Positions 62,467 through 64,000 of a DNA stretch of 64,000 nt are shown piece after piece. This DNA comes from Eshraghiella sp045129695 (GTDB lineage Bacteria > Bacillota > Clostridia > Lachnospirales > Lachnospiraceae): assembly GCA_045129695.1 (NCBI GenBank), contig JBGVJZ010000016.1:19673-83672 (forward strand), in the 5' to 3' direction. Made by a program: the position numbers and the translations under genes. Under the pieces are notes generated by a model that searched no databases, was not told where the DNA came from, and worked only from the letters and a program-made list of their open reading frames with translations. Numbering within the stretch: position 1 is the stretch's first letter; each line of letters opens with the position of its first letter.

Positions 62467-62886
62467 ATGAATGAATACAGATATAATGATTTAGAGGTTG
62501 GACTGAGTGAGTCTTTTTCTGTTACAATAACAGAGGATATGGTTAGGTCTTTTTTTACTACGACAGGGGATTCTAATCCGTTGCACCATGAGGAAAAGTT
62601 TGCTAAGGAGAGAGGATTTAATGATAAAGTAGTATTTGGAATGCTTACGGCTTCATTTATATCCACATTAGCAGGTGTGTATCTTCCAGGCAAATATTGT
62701 ATTATTCACTCAAATGAATGTAAATTTCTTCGACCAGTTTACGTTAATGATTGTCTGGAGATAACAGGAACAGTACAAGAAAAGCATGATTCCGTTCAAC
62801 AGGTGGATATAAAGGTGCTTATAACTAATCAAAACTCTCAAAAAGTATTGAAAGGAACATTGAAAGTAGGGATTTTATATGAATAA
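62467..62886 (+). CDS. MaoC-like (R)-hydratase/dehydratase
   Basis: Hot-dog fold protein of 139 residues. MaoC features are YNDLEVGLSESFSVTITEDM, then FFTTTGDSNPLHHEEKFAKE (the catalytic Asp/His pattern D-x-N-P-x-H), GFNDKVVFGMLTASFISTLA, and a C-terminal strand-rich part. It interconverts enoyl- and 3-hydroxyacyl-thioesters. It follows the ACP by 3 bp and overlaps the ketoreductase by 8 bp, so the three are probably made together. Confidence 0.9.
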   Translation: MNEYRYNDLEVGLSESFSVTITEDMVRSFFTTTGDSNPLHHEEKFAKERGFNDKVVFGMLTASFISTLAGVYLPGKYCIIHSNECKFLRPVYVNDCLEITGTVQEKHDSVQQVDIKVLITNQNSQKVLKGTLKVGILYE

Positions 62887-63595
62887 AATAATACTTATTA
62901 CTGGAGCATCTTCTGATATGGGAATCGCTCTTATTAAAAAAATTATTGACAAGTATTCTGTAATAGTAGCACATTACTGTCATTGGAATGATAAACTGGA
63001 AGAATTAAAAAGCACTAATGGTGATAAAATCAAATTTATTCAAGCTGATTTAAACGATGTTTATAGTACGGAAGCTTTGATCAATATAATAAAAAAAGAG
63101 AAAGTTGAACCTGATCATATTGTTCATTTTCCGTCCCCTAAAGTAGCTGTAAAAAAATTTGAGAAGATTTCAATTGAGGAATTTGATTCAGGTTGGGATG
63201 TGTCATTGCGTTCACTTGTAGTCATTCTTCAAGCCTTTTTACCATATATGCGTAAACAAAAATATGGAAAGGTACTTTTAATGCTTTCATCTCTAACATT
63301 AGATATGCCACCTAAATTTGAATCAGCTTACGTTACAGTTAAATATGCTATGTTAGGACTTATGAGGAGTTTGGCTGCTGAGTATGCTGATAAAGGGATT
63401 ACTTTTAATGGAATTTCTCCTGATATGGTTCAGACTAAATTTTTGTCTGATTTACCGGGATTGATGATTGAACAGTATGCGGAAACTAGGTCGAGAAAAC
63501 GAATACTAAGGGTGGAAGATGTAGTACCTACATTAGACTTTATGTTATCAGAAGGTGCAGATTGTATTAACGGTGAAAATATTGGAATTGGATAA
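62879..63595 (+). CDS. SDR oxidoreductase, FabG-like 3-oxoacyl reductase
   Basis: 238-residue NAD(P)-dependent short-chain reductase. The cofactor motif is ITGASSDMGIALIKKI (the usual TGxxxGIG is kept in form), with MLSSLTLDMPPKFESAYVTV and K giving the S-Y-x3-K site, followed by MRSLAAEYADKGITFNGISP. The N-terminal HFPSPKVAVKKF replaces the common NNAG, a small departure. In this position it probably reduces a 3-oxoacyl group on the neighbouring ACP; a sugar-nucleotide substrate is the alternative. It is the last gene of the operon, and a terminator follows about 110 bp later. Confidence 0.85.
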   Translation: MNKIILITGASSDMGIALIKKIIDKYSVIVAHYCHWNDKLEELKSTNGDKIKFIQADLNDVYSTEALINIIKKEKVEPDHIVHFPSPKVAVKKFEKISIEEFDSGWDVSLRSLVVILQAFLPYMRKQKYGKVLLMLSSLTLDMPPKFESAYVTVKYAMLGLMRSLAAEYADKGITFNGISPDMVQTKFLSDLPGLMIEQYAETRSRKRILRVEDVVPTLDFMLSEGADCINGENIGIG

Positions 63596-63704
63596 ATGAA
63601 ATTATATGTGGCAGTTGGTTTGACGTAAAGTAAATATTAAAAATTTTATATAATGAACCAAAGTCATAACATATAAAGGGGCTGTAAAAAACAGTTTTAA
63701 AATG

Positions 63705-63741
63705 AGGCGTTTGTTCGCAAAAGCGAGCAGATGCCTTTCTT
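63705..63741 (+). terminator. terminator of the polysaccharide operon
   Basis: AGGCGTTTGTTCGC (63705-63718) pairs imperfectly with GCGAGCAGATGCCT (63723-63736) around an AAAA loop, followed by TTTCTT. The 405 bp from 63596 to the edge hold this hairpin and the insertion-sequence end; I see no other gene. Confidence 0.65.
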
Positions 63742-63887
63742 CATACCCAAAGTTACAGAAAACTTCGCTTTTTAAAGGTAAGCGCTTAATAACTTAGTGC
63801 CTATTAATAAATTAGAGGATGGTGTAACATACCATCCCCGTAATAAATCCTATTTGCAGTGTAAGCGTTTAATTTCGGGGTATACCC

Positions 63888-63924
63888 AAAACTTTCCGGA
63901 ACCCATTGCTAGGATTCCGGAAAG
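63888..63924 (-). terminator. terminator of the transposase gene
   Basis: CTTTCCGGAA (63892-63901) and TTCCGGAAAG (63915-63924) form a perfect 10-bp stem; the minus-strand transcript then reads TTTT, 9 bp after the transposase stop begins the stem. Confidence 0.7.
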
Positions 63925-63932
63925 CTAACATT

Positions 63933-64000
63933 TTACTCTGTTTTATTGCTACATTTTTTAATGACATCTTCATTCCATGGTGCCAGTTTTGACAATTCAT
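63933..64000 (-). CDS. IS66-type transposase C-terminal tail (partial)
   Basis: Only the last 21 codons are in the window (stop TAA at 63933-63935). The translation ELSKLAPWNEDVIKKCSNKT resembles the LLPW...KC tail that closes IS66-family TnpC proteins. It faces the polysaccharide operon. The evidence is short and the family call depends on this tail plus the GTAAGCG ends. Confidence 0.5.
   Translation of the reverse strand, partial: ELSKLAPWNEDVIKKCSNKTE

Larger units (their letters stand above)
63778..64000 (-). mobile_element. right-edge insertion sequence, probably IS66 family (partial)
   Basis: A transposase C terminus reads in from the right edge on the minus strand. Beyond its stop, GTAAGCG occurs at 63778 and again at 63861; IS66-family ends typically start GTAAGCG. 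I place the boundary at 63778 tentatively. The target duplication cannot be checked because the other end is outside the window. Confidence 0.45.

Overview
The window looks like the chromosome of a low-GC anaerobic Firmicute of the Lachnospiraceae type (Lachnospira/Roseburia/Butyrivibrio-like). The grounds are a glgC-glgD pair, SpoVG, a DnaD-type protein, an OppA-F operon whose OppC, OppD and OppF carry unusual insertions, AGGAGG-type ribosome sites, strong sigma-A promoters, and surface proteins with NPxTG-like sortase signals. The species cannot be fixed from this sequence alone. No rRNA, tRNA, CRISPR array or replication origin was seen.

Left part (1-33 kb), mostly core functions. On the minus strand: a cut-off dnaD-like gene and murC. 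On the plus strand: glgC-glgD (ADP-glucose for glycogen) and spoVG. Then a minus-strand exported protein, galE, a long palindrome, minus-strand mscL (with an added zinc ribbon) and a CorC/CNNM-type protein. A broken ABC export operon follows: two FtsX-type permeases and an ATPase that has lost its Walker A half. Next come pth-mfd-asparaginase, a GGDEF-EAL-GGDEF cyclic-di-GMP protein, and an operon oppABCDF-DUF3899-copA-methyltransferase. A minus-strand chemotaxis receptor closes this part.

Middle (33.3-40 kb). The polysaccharide locus opens with a polyprenyl-phosphate sugar transferase. It is then interrupted by about 5 kb of accessory DNA: a DUF4143 AAA ATPase, a sortase-type surface protein broken by two in-frame stop codons, and a broken Rpn-type (PD-(D/E)XK) gene. 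The ATPase and the Rpn gene each lie between two copies of a similar terminator, and each has its own promoter signals. The polysaccharide locus restarts at 40 kb from a promoter very like the one at 33.3 kb.

Right part (40-63.6 kb), one long plus-strand polysaccharide operon of 23 genes, increasingly AT-rich in the middle. It encodes a Wzz-like chain-length protein, RmlA, RmlB and RmlD (RmlC is absent), five glycosyltransferases or likely glycosyltransferases, and a complete GDP-D-glycero-D-manno-heptose pathway (HddA, an HddC-GmhB fusion, GmhA) with a GDP-mannose-dehydratase-like enzyme that probably makes a 6-deoxyheptose. It also encodes Wzy and Wzx, two hexapeptide acyltransferases, and an FdtA/FdtB pair for a dTDP-3-amino-3,6-dideoxyhexose. 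The operon ends in a module of a GNAT transferase, an FkbH-like HAD protein, a free-standing acyl carrier protein, a MaoC hydratase and an SDR ketoreductase. I infer that this module builds an acyl or hydroxyacyl group on the ACP and attaches it to the glycan, perhaps to the amino sugar; it is the best candidate here for an undescribed system. The right edge holds the 3' end of what looks like an IS66-family transposase.
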